From positions 46,601,167-46,665,166 of the forward strand of contig CM031595.1 of NCBI GenBank assembly GCA_018398815.1: 64,000 nucleotides of DNA. Reading direction: 5' to 3'. The notes under the pieces were generated by a model, which did no database searches, was not told the DNA's origin, and saw only the letters and a program-made list of their open reading frames with translations. Each line of letters opens with the position of its first letter. Position 1 is the stretch's first letter. This DNA is from Conus ventricosus (lineage: Eukaryota; Mollusca; Gastropoda; Neogastropoda; Conidae). This document shows, one piece after another, positions 23,635-37,000 of the stretch. Both the position numbers and the translations under genes were made by a program.

Positions 23635-25940
23635 TACGATGTGTTTTAAATCAATTAGAATCGAAGTTTTTATGAGGCTTCTTACAAGTGTTGTCTTTCC
23701 AACATCATTGCTTTAAAAAAAAATACCGAAAAAAAACAACGCATTAACGATGCGCTAGAAAGGCAGTTCACGCCTGCATTCATTGGTGTATCAAGCTAAG
23801 CAATTGGTTGAGTACTCGAAAGAAAGTGAAGGTATCAAATGCAAACCTTCACTCCCTGTCCACGATTTCAACAATGGCGGATCGAAGCCAAGGTCTGACA
23901 ATGACCGAGTTGAATGCGCTAATTGTTTTTGAATTGCAAGACGCACTTGGTAAGATAACGCATATAATAACAAACCAGAACATTAATGAAACGATTCGAT
24001 TGTTTTATTTCGCTTAATACCGTGCCAGTGCTTAGTTATTTTGTTTGTAATTCAGCTAGTATTAGCCTAGTCAAGATTAAACAGGTCGGAAACGGCCACA
24101 CATTGCGCCGTTCGAAGCGATCGTATTTTTGTAGAAGACAAACTGATGAAAAAAGATATCAGTAATGGGCTTTACTTATGTCGATTCCCGTATTTCTGAA
24201 CGGGTTACTGATTCCATTACACGATTACACAGAAAATCGTAGTTAAAAGCATAATAAAAATTCATGAACAGTAAACACGATATGGCGAGTTACAGAGAAG
24301 CTAAGAATAGACGAGGGTGTGATGCTTCTGAAATCGGAAAAATCCGCAAATAAGCCGCATCGTTGTTTAAGCCGCAGGGTTTAAAGCTGGGGAAAAAAGT
24401 CGCGGCTTATAGTCCGAACTTTACGGTAGATTAATCTATTTGCTGATGAAAATGAAAATGGAAAAACGTGGAAACCGATTAATAACAGATAAGATATGTA
24501 CTTCCTTTCAATTTCTATTAACAAAAAAATGTTGCTGGTGATCTTACTATAATTTTAGGTGGGAGTGTAGTAAGAATTGCCATTTAATATGGCATGAATG
24601 CATAATCTAAAACTAGAAGGGTGCAAAAGATAGATTGCAATTATTATTTGAACTCTTGACAAAGTCTTCAGATCTATGGCTAAACAGTAGTAATGTAGGA
24701 CATCACATGCTATACAAAACATTTGGCTCTTTCAGATTTGTATGATCTTCATTGTCTCAATTTTGATGTTTTCTCAGACTGAACTTGAATATTTCATATG
24801 GTAGAGCCTGTCTATGTCTGTATGCATGTCTATGTCTGTATGCATACTTTGTCACATCAGAATAGATGCTGCATCACAAAGGGATGTTAAAATGATGCAT
24901 GTATGCAACTGTTGGTTGACTGGAGCTTGAATTTCTGGTGCTACCAACTTCACTAAAACATTGTCCCCATATGACAGACATTCTCTACATTTCTGGATTC
25001 TCACACTCAAAAAGGAAATGGATCCTCCCAATGTCTAGTATTCATTGGCATAGAAATATGTCTTATGCAGCAAGTTAGAATGGAGTGAGTGTAATATCCA
25101 GGCTGAAGCAGGCTGGAATGAAACCCCACCTGTTCTATGAGAGAAAAAAATCAGAATAAAATGGCATATTAACTCGACCCTTTGATAAGCCACAAGGTAC
25201 TGAAGGCAGAAATCAGAGGAGCAGTCTAACAGATTGAACAAAAATCCAACATAACGCTGAAGAATGAGAAACACAAGTTGTATATATGTCTCACACTTGA
25301 GCATTTACATTACTGGAATAAGGTGTAATTCAGCCACATTCTGATACAGGAGTAAAGGGGAAAATTGATTTAGACTGGACAGTTTTTACATAGAAAACAA
25401 ATTGGTCCATGGTGGATGAGAGTTCTATCCAGCAGTGGCAACAGCATTATTGCTTCAGTTGTCATAAAAATGAATTGTCTGGAACTGTGCAGAGGTCATT
25501 TTTTATTAGATTTTGCATAGAAGTAAAAAATAAATTTTTTGAAAATTTTTTGAGATCTATATTTAACAAAGGGGACAAGGTCGAGTTGAAAATCTCTGAC
25601 CATCATTTCTGTGACATTCAAGGTTAGTGACGAAGCTGCATCAGTGCAAATGTAAAATTGCAGATACAGTCGGATTTCAAACATCGGTTTACAGTTGTGG
25701 AAAAATGCATGAAAAAGCAGTGTCCAGTGAAGAGTCGCAGGGGCGAGAGAAGAGGAGAAAACTGTTGGCCTATAGCCTGGAAATAATGGCAGATTTAAAA
25801 CCGTTTCTTTTCAAACCATGCACCTGAATTAAAGACGCTTTGGCTGTGAAAGAGAAAATCGGTAATTTAATGCATATACCTATGGATTTTGTGACTTTCC
25901 AGCACATATTCATACACACACACACATCCACATGCACGTG

Positions 25941-25972
<32 letters not shown>

Positions 25973-25975
25973 CGC

Positions 25976-26011
<36 letters not shown>

Positions 26012-26023
26012 CCACGTGCACGT

Positions 26024-26079
<56 letters not shown>

Positions 26080-26762
26080 TCTCACTCGCTCACTCACAGC
26101 CCACAGATATACACACCTGCACAGTCTTTTCTCTAAATTTTATGAAAATTGGTCTTCAGATGTAAGACTGACTTACCCCTTCCCTGTCCAGGCTCTCTCC
26201 ATAGCCCCTCAGCAGCATACACCCACCGTCCATGAAAGTTATTTGTAATTTGAAAAGAGAGAGAGCAAAATTCATGCTGTTAAAAGAAAACGCTAAGAAA
26301 CACTGGTAGGCAGATTTATTGCTTGTTTGTGCGAATTGTGACGCTAGATGTTGGTTTGGGGCAGGAATTCCCTGGCAACCTTGACCTTGTTCTCCAAGCC
26401 ATCTGAAACGTCTTCCATTGTGTGTGGAGACAGCATGACAATCAACCCTGGTCCTTGGCTGGGGGTGCCTGGGCTTCCTGCTGCTGTATCCTTTAGTGAC
26501 CTGCTGTTTTGGAGCTTCATTTTAAACTTCTCAGTATTTGAACAACGACAAAGTTGGGAGAGAATGTCATGCTTAGTGTTTGTGCTCATAATCTCGGCCA
26601 ACTGCACAGCCTTTTTTGTGCCTGTATTTATGACTGTTAAAAGATGCAAAGACTGACTGAAAGTCTGGATTGATGAGTAAACATGAACGTACCAACATCT
26701 ACATACAAAGATGCTTTTGCTTGTGCGCATGCCACACACTACACAGTCTCACACATGTATAC

Positions 26763-26796
<34 letters not shown>

Positions 26797-28022
26797 CACA
26801 TACGAAAGCACAAAATCTTGGATAATGAAGAGTCGTTTCTCCTCAACTCCCTGCAGACTTTGTTCAAACCCTCTGATATCACGCTGATCCACGCAGCAGG
26901 TCTGAACACCTTCAACACAGCTCTGAAGCTGAACTGTCTGCCTGTCTGGATGTCGCTTCTCTCTCTGGGCCACGAGGGCTTTGTCTCCCGGATAACGCAC
27001 TCTTGTCAGCTGGTAAGCTATGGGAGCAGAGCTTAATCTAGAGCGCGGGATTGGTACAATCCCCCGAAAATCTGTTCCTTCCCGCAATTATCGAGTCTTA
27101 ACGCGGGCAGACTCCCGCACATTTGCAGAACTGCCTGCCCTGTTGACTGATCGTTGCGGGCGCTCGTTTGTCGTCTGCTTGAAAAACTGAAACTAGGACT
27201 GAGCAGGAGTGAACGATTTCATGATATTTCATTGGCTGTTAGTGTAAATCAACCAATTGGCGGCGTTCATCTCCTCCTTCTGATCACCGACGAGAAGTTG
27301 CGAGAGTTTAAGGCGCCATATTGGATATTTTCCAAAATGAAGCGTGCACCCACCCTATTCGACTTCGACTTTCGTGGAGGAAAAGTGAAAAAAAAAAGAT
27401 TCTCTGCCATGCGAGGGTGGAGAAGATCATGAAGAAACCGCGACTACATCCAAAAGCTCTGAGAAGCAGCCCGAAATTAGTGCCAGTGCAAGGGAACACT
27501 GGTTTCAAGACGATTTGCTGAAGAAGTGGCCCTGGATACCTAAGCTGAAGACCGGTGTGATGCGATGTGAATTGTGTTTGAAACACAAGAAACAAAACGT
27601 ATTTACGTCGCCCAAGGTGGTTGTTTAATCTAGATGATTTGATCAAGGTGTGTTGAAGTCTGTGTACAAAGGTGGAGGAGGTATGTAACTGTGGGGTTGT
27701 AGGGAGGGGGGGAGTGCCCCCCTTTTTTTGATATGAGGGGGGGACTGCCCCCTTTTTCAAAAATCCTAGATTAAGCTCTGTGGGAGTATTTCATGTCCGT
27801 AGGATAGATAATCAGTTAATAAGTTTTATCATTTTTAAAAGGAATTTTTTGTAACTCCACCAATTAACTTGGGACAAACAAATTTTGTCTTGTATTGTCC
27901 ATGTTAATATAATTCCTTTTAAAATTTGCTCCAGTTTTCGCCTGCTGTCACTTCACTTTCAAACCAAGTTTTACCATGCCTATTAGTATTGTTTGTTGTT
28001 CGTGTGTTTTGTTTTTTCCTTT

Positions 28023-28067
<45 letters not shown>

Positions 28068-31000
28068 GACAGTGGTTGGAATAGGAATCTTTGCTTGCAA
28101 ATGTTTCCAGTGTGAACATCACTTCGTGTTCTTTTACAGTTTGTCATAAACTTAAGATACATGCATCTAGACTTTGGATGTATAACTCGCAGAGAGCATC
28201 ATTTATCACATGTGCTTGTGAGACAGTGTTTCCTTTTTTGGAGAATCGAGATGCTAGTCAGCATGAAACTCCCCTTTTGTCTTTCTGAGATGTATCTTTT
28301 GACAATGGTTTTGTTATATAACAGGCTAAACTGATGTGCGACAGGCTGGACCAAATCGCCAACATTAAACAGATAGTGAGTATCAGTCTCTGTATTTTGT
28401 GCTCTGAATGCATACATCCGAACTGATTTCTGTATTTAGTATTCAGAATGCAAACGCTAGTAAACGAAAAAGAGAGCATGAAAGATTTTAGGATCTCCAT
28501 CATTGATCACCTTCATTTTTGGAACAGTTTAAGAATGCAAGATAGTCTGATTTAGATTAACATACAATTAATATTTCATGACTTACGCTGTGGTGAAAAC
28601 TTTTTTTTGATTAATGAAAATTACTCTAAACAGTAATAAATGGCCTCTACATTGGGTGATGGATAAAAAGTAGGCCAAGTGAATTAACCTGACCCTGTCT
28701 TCTGGTGTGTGATCTCTGTGTGTGTAATGGGCATTGCATGTTGTGTGGGTGTGTGTGCATGTGTGAGTGTGTGTATGCACAAAGGATATGTCTGACACTT
28801 TCCACAGTAAATAAGTTTCCCAGCAATTCAGCGAAGGAAACGACAGATGTATTAATCTCTGATCAATTTCTTTGGTGTGTTTCTGTGTTATTACATGAAA
28901 AGCTATGCCCATACTGTCTGAGAAAAATACAGCTCTGTGCAGTTGGCGTAAATCATACAGCTCTGTGCTGTTGGCTGGTATCGTGTGGTTCACAAAAGTA
29001 GACTGAAATTATATGACTTTGTGCAGTCAGCAAAGATTATTGGGGTCTCTGCAGGCCAAGATTTTATGGTTCTGTCAGTTGTCCGAGATGTGAACCTGTG
29101 CTGTTAGCTGATGTCACGTGTCTGTATGGTTGGCTGAGGTTATGGCTCTGTGCAGCTGGCTGAGATGATATGGGTCTGAATAGCAGATGGAAATTATATG
29201 GTTCTTCGCAGTCAGCTGAGAATGTACAGGTCTGTGAGTCGGCGGAGGGTATGTGGCCATGTGCACTAAGCTGAAATTACATGGCTTTAGGCAGCTGGCT
29301 GAGATTGAGTTTGTGCAGTCAGCTGAGATTTGATGGCTCTCTGCAGCTGGCTGTGCTGCGAGCAGCTGGCTTACACTTTATGGTTTTGTGTCGTCGGATG
29401 ATATCATGTGGTTGCATGCAGTCAGCCGACAGTACATGGCTCTGGGTAGTTGGCAAAGATTAAAGGACTGTATACATTCCTGTTCTATTACATGGCTCTG
29501 TGCACTTGACTGAAGTTTTAAGGTTGCATTCTGTCAGCTGTTATATCATATGGTGCATGTGGTCGGGTGATTGTATGGCTCTGTGCTGTTGGTTGAGATT
29601 ACACTACTATTAGACTATGTGGCTCTGTGCAGCTGGCTGAGAGACTGTACAGCTGGCTGAGATCATAGACTGTGCAGTCCTCTTAGAATACACGACTGTG
29701 TGCAGGTTGAGATTATATGGCTCTATGCAGTTGGCAGATGTTACATGGCTCTGTTAAGTTGGCTGATGTTACATGGCTCTATGCAGTTGGCTGATGTTAC
29801 ATGGCTCTATGCAGTTGGCTGATGTTACATGGCTCTGTGCAGTTGGCTGTTGTTAAATGGCTCTGTGCAGTTGGCTGATGTTACATGGCTCTGTGCAGTT
29901 GACTGATGTTACATGGCTCTGTGCAGTTGACTGATGTTACATGGCTCTGTGCAGTTGGCTGATGTTACATGGCTCTGTGCAGTTGACTGATGTTACATGG
30001 CTCTGTGCAGTTGGTAGATGTTACACGGCTCTGTGCAGTTGGCTGATGTTACATAGCTCTGTGCAGTTGACTGATGTTACATGGCTCTGTGCAGTTGGCT
30101 GATGTTACATGGCTCTGTGCAGTTGACTGATGTTACATGGCTCTGTGCAGTTGGCTGATGTTAAATGGCTCTGTGCAGTTGGCTGATGTTACATGGCTCT
30201 GTGCAGTTGACTGATGTTACATGGCTCTGCAGTTGGCTGATGTTACCTGGCTCTGTGCAGTTGGCTGATCTTACATGGCTCTGTGCAGTTGGCTGATGTT
30301 ACATGGCTCTGTGCAGTTGGCTGATGTTACTTGCCTCTGTGCAGTTGGTGGATGTTCTATGGCTCTGTGCAGTTGGCTGATGTTCTATGGCTCTGTGCAA
30401 TTGGCTGATGTTACATGGCTCGTGCATTGTGCATATAAGTGTGTATAACTTGACATGTATGTAGCACTTGACCTAGACAAAGGCATGCATGATGTAGTTC
30501 ACAAATTACATGATGAGCGTGTTGTTGCCATATCTGAATTAGGGTTTTCCTTCTTTAATTCCTTGGAAAAGGAAGCTGTTTTTATACTTTTGCCCTCTGA
30601 AGAGATAATGCAGTGAATGAAGTTAAGAATTTCCTGTTACATGCAAGTATTTAAATTGTTTTTTTTCCTGTTCTTTCATTTTGATTTGACTTTTGTTGCT
30701 GTAAAGTTGGTATTGATTGTTAGTGTCATGTAACCAGAATCAGGTTTGCTTTGTTTTCAAATATTCAGGGGGGAAAAATGTGCATCAATACTTTCTTTTT
30801 CAGAGCCATGAAAAGAAGGAAGTGTCAGAGAATGAAGAGAGCAAGTCTTTCATGCAGACGTTGTCCAAAGCTGTTAGTCCTCTGGTAAGTGTGCACTGCA
30901 ACAGAGAAAACAGCCTCTATACATGCATGTATCTGTCTTTGGCTGTGGAACACAAAGTTATTGTCTCAAGACATACATGTATTGTGGGTTGAACACAAAG

Positions 31001-34000
31001 TTATTGTCTCAGACATACATATATTGCATGTGGAACACAGTTATTATCTCAGACATACATATATTGCAGGTAGAACACAAAGTTATTGCCTCAGACATAC
31101 ATATATTGCTGGCATGTGACCTATGAGTTACTCCTTGGATTGAAACTTGTCCGATGTTTGTGTTTAAATGACAAGTGAGGCACACTTGCAGTTATATCTG
31201 TGTGCTTTTCTCTCCTTTTGGCCTCCTCATCTCTTGATCTTTTGCACACAAGTGCTCTGTCTTACTTTGGTGGCTGCAAGTAAACTTACTGAATTTTCAT
31301 CTTTTTTTTAGACAGGGCTTTTATGTTCATGTTGAAGAACGTAAGAAAAATGTGCAGTCATTGTACGATTGCCCAAATGAGAATGTCACTCTAATTTTCA
31401 TGTGCCGTTGTATTTTTAACTCTCATTCTGAACAGAATAACCTCTTTTCAGTGTTTGCGAAGTCATGTTATATGGCTTTGCCTTCTTACTGAGAGTTAAT
31501 TTGTGCATATTGCTTTGGCACAGTTTTAGTGCTGTAGTAATACATGTGATAAATACAAATGACAAAAGATTGAGTAGTGTGTGCATGTATTCCTTTTTTA
31601 TTTCCCCTTTAAACAAAAATGACATTCTCTCATGCAAGTGATGCTTCTAGGTATTTATAAGTGCATGAGAAACTCATCATAGACTTTTGTGAAATGTTTC
31701 AGGTTGTTAATTTGGCCTTTCTATGGATTTTTCTTTCTTTTTTTCATACTGAAATTTAGAGGGGGTTTTTCTACACGATTTTGTAAATTGATTGTAGTTT
31801 TTCCCTAGTATAGCCATGACTTCTGTCATATGTCTGCTTTTTTTTTTTTTTTTTTGCCTGTTGAAGCTTTTCATTCACACATATTTATAGCTAATTTGAC
31901 TTCTCTTTTTTTTTTCTTTTTTTTTTTTTTGTGTTTCAGTTGGTGTTTGAGATGGCCTGTCCTACTGTAGTGTTCCGCTACGCTGCAAACATGGTCGACT
32001 GTACGTAAGATTTCTTTCTTTATATTGATGGATTGTGTAGTGTCTGCGAGTGTGCATGGGTGTGTGTGTGTGTTTGTGTGTGTGCGTACTAGCATGCAAG
32101 GGAAAGAATGGTTTCTTGAACTATTTTGAAGCATAAGTCTTCATTCTAGAGGTACTTTTTTCTGGAATTTAACTTATGTATTTTTGAGCTTTTCTTCTCT
32201 TGTTCTATCTTTTATATAGTTACAAAATGTCCACTATACTTATGTGCTTTAGGTCACTGACATACACACATTGTTCAGTCATGTCTGTGTATTTTTATTC
32301 TATACATGCAGAAACGTGGGCAACCATCCCTTCTTTGCAAACACTCATGAAATCCCCAGCCCTCCTGATCTCGATGTTTTTGCATATGTGTGTGGATGAG
32401 AGTGTCTACTGAATAAATTCATTGTGTAGTGCATAGGTACATCTGTCACTTTTTTTTACCAATGAATAGGTCTTCCTTGCATAAAAGAAGGGGGGGGGGG
32501 GGGGGGGGGGAGATAATTCTCAGTTGTAGGAAACGAGTAGTTATGATAAGCATTGATTTTATTCAGGTAAAAATGTAGAAGAAAAAATAATTGTATTTTG
32601 GGGGCAAGTGTGTTGGGTTTTTTTCATTTCCATACACCTAGCATTAATTTGTGTTTCTTCTCTTCAACAGTAGTTTGCTTTGGGCAGGGTTTGAACACTA
32701 ATGTGTGTGGACTTCTGTTGTGCAGATACTACAATGTCCCCTTATGCTGCAGAGCCAACAGACGCCAATGATGACAGCCTCTACTTTGATGCGCTTAACA
32801 TATGGGTCAGTACAGAGCCAAGGGCGAAGAATGTAATGAAATCTTAATTGAATAAATTATGTATTTCTGTCTTTGATGCTGAAGTGTTATTACCCCACAC
32901 ATTGTAGAAAGAGACATTTGTTTGTTACAAGAGCTCAGATGTTTAGTCAAAATGCAAAATTGTTCATAAAGGTAAGAATATCTGAATCCAGTCTTCAGTA
33001 CATTCATGAGCATGGTGTTTTCCTATCACTGTGCACTTACATGTGCAACAGGGCATAGACGGCATGAAACATTTTCCACCTTACTGGTTGAACATGTACC
33101 AGGTGTCCTGTCTCTGTCAGTGCATCTCATCTTCATGGTGCGTAATCATCTGGGCATTCTACTACTTGGCAGGCGTCGACCTGCTCAGTGACTTGATGCT
33201 TTGGGTCCAGAACATGGCACAGACTTAAGAGTGATGTTGTGATACATGATGCAATGATGGGACTTCTCAGGACTTCTACATTGCTGGAACCTTCCTAGGT
33301 TATAAACAGAGTTACCTATCCTGGAACAAATGGATGGACATTATACAGCCTGCAGTCCTTGTAGAGCTTCTTGGCTTTAAGTGACTTTTGAAGTGTTTGT
33401 TTTTTTGTGCAGTTAAGCATAGTGGGATTTATCTCAGATTTGGAAATGTTCAGGTAACCAGTCATCTAGTATCTAGACTTCAGCCAGTTTTCCAAAGAAA
33501 CAGATGCTTCACCCTTACTGGAAGCAAGTTTCAATATACTTGTATGTCACACAGACTAGTGCAGGTGTTGCACCAGTTTGTTTTTTCTTTCCCCCAAATG
33601 TCATCTGCACAGGAGAAAGAGATTTAGATATGATTAGAGGTAGGACAAATGGAAAGTCGTTACTACAAAGTGATATCCATTTAAGTTAAAGCAGAATGAA
33701 CATGTGTAGAGCAAGAAGTCGGTTCTCATCAGCCCTTCAGCCATGACATTGTGGCAGATAGCTAAGCAGTCCTCAGAATAGTTGATTGGAATTTTTTAGA
33801 AATGCAAACAGTTCTGTATTGTCTGTAGAAATGTCAGCTCTTTATGCTGAGAACACGTACTTTTTTGTGTGTGTGTGTTTGCATGCACATGCATGGATGT
33901 GCATTGTGACTTATTCGAGATCTATCACACATGCAGATCACTTACGATACGTTCGAAAGACCGTCTTTACTGCCTGTGCATGACAAAGGTTGGCAGTGAG

Positions 34001-37000
34001 ATTCATCACTACCATTGTTCTGTCATGCGCTGCAAGAAGCTGTGGAGAGCAGTGATTCAACATGTTGTGGAGCTGTGGAGGTGGAGAGAAGTGCATCAGA
34101 TTCAGCCACTGGACTGATCAAGTGAGCATTTTTCTTGTTGTACTTTTCTTAAGTGTTGTGTTTTTGGAGCATGAGCATGGTTCAAAGGAAAGGAAGTACG
34201 ATTGTTTTGGTCGTTCTACACTTGCATTCACTAGCACGTTAAACTTCGAGGACGGTGTCTTGATATGCACGGAAGACGGGAAGGTCTGTGGACCCATGGT
34301 GAAGAGGAACTCTTCGAAGTCACATGACCACGTTGATTCCTGTATAGTCAAAAGCCTGCGGAGGAGCATGATATACACGAAGGGGTTTGTGGGTCATGTG
34401 GACATGGCGCAAAGAGTGTGCATTGCGATCAGGCCCACGGACACGTCGTCAAGGTGAATGCATTTTTACTTTTTTTTGACCTTTTTTCAAATTTTATTTG
34501 TGTTTTGGAGCATATCAAATTTCATGAAAAAGATAATTTGTTTGGTTTTAAACTCTGGCACATACCCACTCGCAATTTAAAAGGGAAAATGCAGAGGACC
34601 AGGCTTGTTGTTTGTAAAGTTTTCTTCAGGCTATTTTCTAATAACCTGTGATACATTGTATTTTGCAGAGAGACATTCCATGGCATGCATTTGTATGGGT
34701 TATATATGATTGGCATTGCTAGCTCTGAATTGCTGAGATTGTTTTTCTTTTACCTTTTTCTTTTACCCCTTATGATTATTTGAACATAAGAGTTAAACAT
34801 TAAAGAGAGCACAGGGGATTTATGTGTTCATCCTTTGAGAGCGGATATTGATATCAAATGTCTAATGAAATATTGTGTATGCCTATACACAGCATTGTTG
34901 ACCTGTGAAGGCAGATTTCATTTATGATCTGTCATTGTGTTGATTTTGCATCACAATACTAAACAAAGTACTGTTTACATGTATGATCAGTTTATAGCTG
35001 TTTTGTAATATTCCCATTTACTCTACAGCCAAGGGCACCACAGAGAAAGACATTGAGGATTTCATCAGTAGCCTGTCGGTAAACTTGGTGAGTTTTGTGT
35101 GCAAATTTTACTGATGGCTTGCTGTAGAAGCCCGAGCACAGTTGCATATTAAGTCATTGGAGTGTGCAGCATAGAAGTAATGGTACTGGGAGGAGAAAGT
35201 GGTGTAAAAGATGAGACAGCAGTATATGTTTATAGATAGGAAGAAAAAGAATGTTGGGGGAGGGTGTGTTGGAGGAAGGGGGTTGGGGATGGGATGGAGT
35301 GGGGTGGTGGAAGGGGAGGGAATTGGGGTGAAAAAAAGGAGAGACAGGATAATGGTGTGGTGGAGGTTTAGGGAGGAGGGGGGTGTGGGGCTGGGATGGG
35401 AGCGAGTGATTTTTTTTTTTTTCAATGGCTTGTTTGCATGAGATTATGATACCTGTCTTGAATTATTTCATTGAAATCTGCCGAAGGAAAGCCAACAACT
35501 GATTGAAAGATTTGGAATATCACATGTGTTTATTTGTTGAAATTTGTGAATATCAGATGTGTTTGTTGTTTTCTGTATTTTGTCTCTCTGTGTGTGGTTT
35601 TTGTATGCGTAAGCCAGTTGTTAGTCTAAATATATTGGGATTAGTTGTTAGTCTAAATATATTGGGATTATTTTTTCCTTGTTGAAAGACTGCAAAGGAC
35701 AAAAAAAGACAGCATGCTGCTTTTTATGACACACACACTATGTGGAAGTTTGTAGATTTTGCCCTGTCCGACAGCAAAGCAGGTAGATTTTCTTGAATGG
35801 AATGAGATCAATACATTTTTGCCTTCTCAATAGGAGTGGATCCATTGCGCTGTTAAGAATGTTTATAGCTCATCGGGAATGGACAGTAGTGTCCTGGATG
35901 GACTTGTCACATCCTCTCCAATACAACTTCATAGTTTATTAGAGGAAGTGCTGTTTGGCTTATATTTGAAATCTCCACAGAGAAAAACCATTGATTCAGA
36001 CTAGAACTTTTTTGTGTGTGAAGGAGGGTCATGATCTAACTGTAGTGGTGTCGTTCTTTTTTCTTTTTTTTTTCAAAGTTTCCACATGGAACACAAATGG
36101 TAAAACTCGTGCGATTTGTAATATAACATTTTTTTACTTTATAATGTGGATTGATACTTGCTGATGACTAATGGACAGTGGTGCTGTAATTCAGTTACTG
36201 CATACTGGAAAATTGTTTTTCCTTTTGAGAACGCGTTTATGTTTCACTGTTTGCTAGATAAATGGGATTTATTCAGTGAAATATTTGTAATTACTGGCTC
36301 ATCATTTCAGTTTTCCTTTTGAAATCATCTTTTTTTTAAATTTCGAACGAGTATGGTTGCATGGAGCATGTTTATGCGTAACAGAACATGATCACAGGAG
36401 TTTTTGTCTGTTGCAGTCTGTGCTGAATGCTTCTACACAGCAGAGGAGGCAATTCCAGAGTTTGGTGCATTCTCAGCCCAACCTCGTCCTCATCACTCTG
36501 CCCAACTGGGCGGGCCTGGGTGCCGTCAGGTGAGATCTTGTTGAAACATACCCATTTGGTTTGCACTATTCAGGTATTGTTTGGAACAAGGGTTTTTGGC
36601 GCTCAGGATTTGGGGATTATTGAGGGATTTGGCAAGTATATTGTGAAAAAGTACTTTTACATATTTTGCTCATCTCGTACTCTTAATGGTGTGAAAAGGT
36701 CTGCTTGCATAAAGATTGTAGCAACTTACAGAATGATGCTAAAGGGGGTAATACATAAATATGTTTTGAAGACGGCGTGTGCTCCATAAATGAGTGAGGA
36801 ACACAGGAAAAGCACACTCTTTGTCTCACTTGCATTAATGTATGGCATGTGTGCCCTTACAATATTGAATACATCTTGTGTGTGCGTTTATGCACACTTC
36901 TACCACAGAGAAGACAGGTTTTTGTGCAACTGATCTTAAACAAACATATTACGTGCTGTGGGAGGACCTTCAAACATGGTGGTGGGAGGAGCATGTGCAT

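Noticed and set aside
25770..26165. Several 70-100-residue frames rich in Cys/Val or His/Thr
   Set aside because: They are translations of (CA)n/(TG)n tracts, as are similar frames near 2.4, 14.3, 15.2, 44.7, 57.0 and 58.1 kb.
28034..28065. Long poly(G) as a G-quadruplex regulatory element or telomeric seed
   Set aside because: Homopolymer with no telomeric unit; similar runs recur at 32.5, 43.5 and 58.0 kb and lengths are probably assembly-dependent.
34355..34455. Alternative exon 16 reading [20 protein letters not shown]
   Set aside because: Weak similarity, and both flanking phases are wrong unless the frame changes inside; left as an alternative only.
34062..34457. A 131-residue frame ([15 protein letters not shown]...) as a separate gene
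   Set aside because: It runs through a likely exon-donor boundary at 34120, and the rest shows no similarity; only its start resembles PDXDC1.
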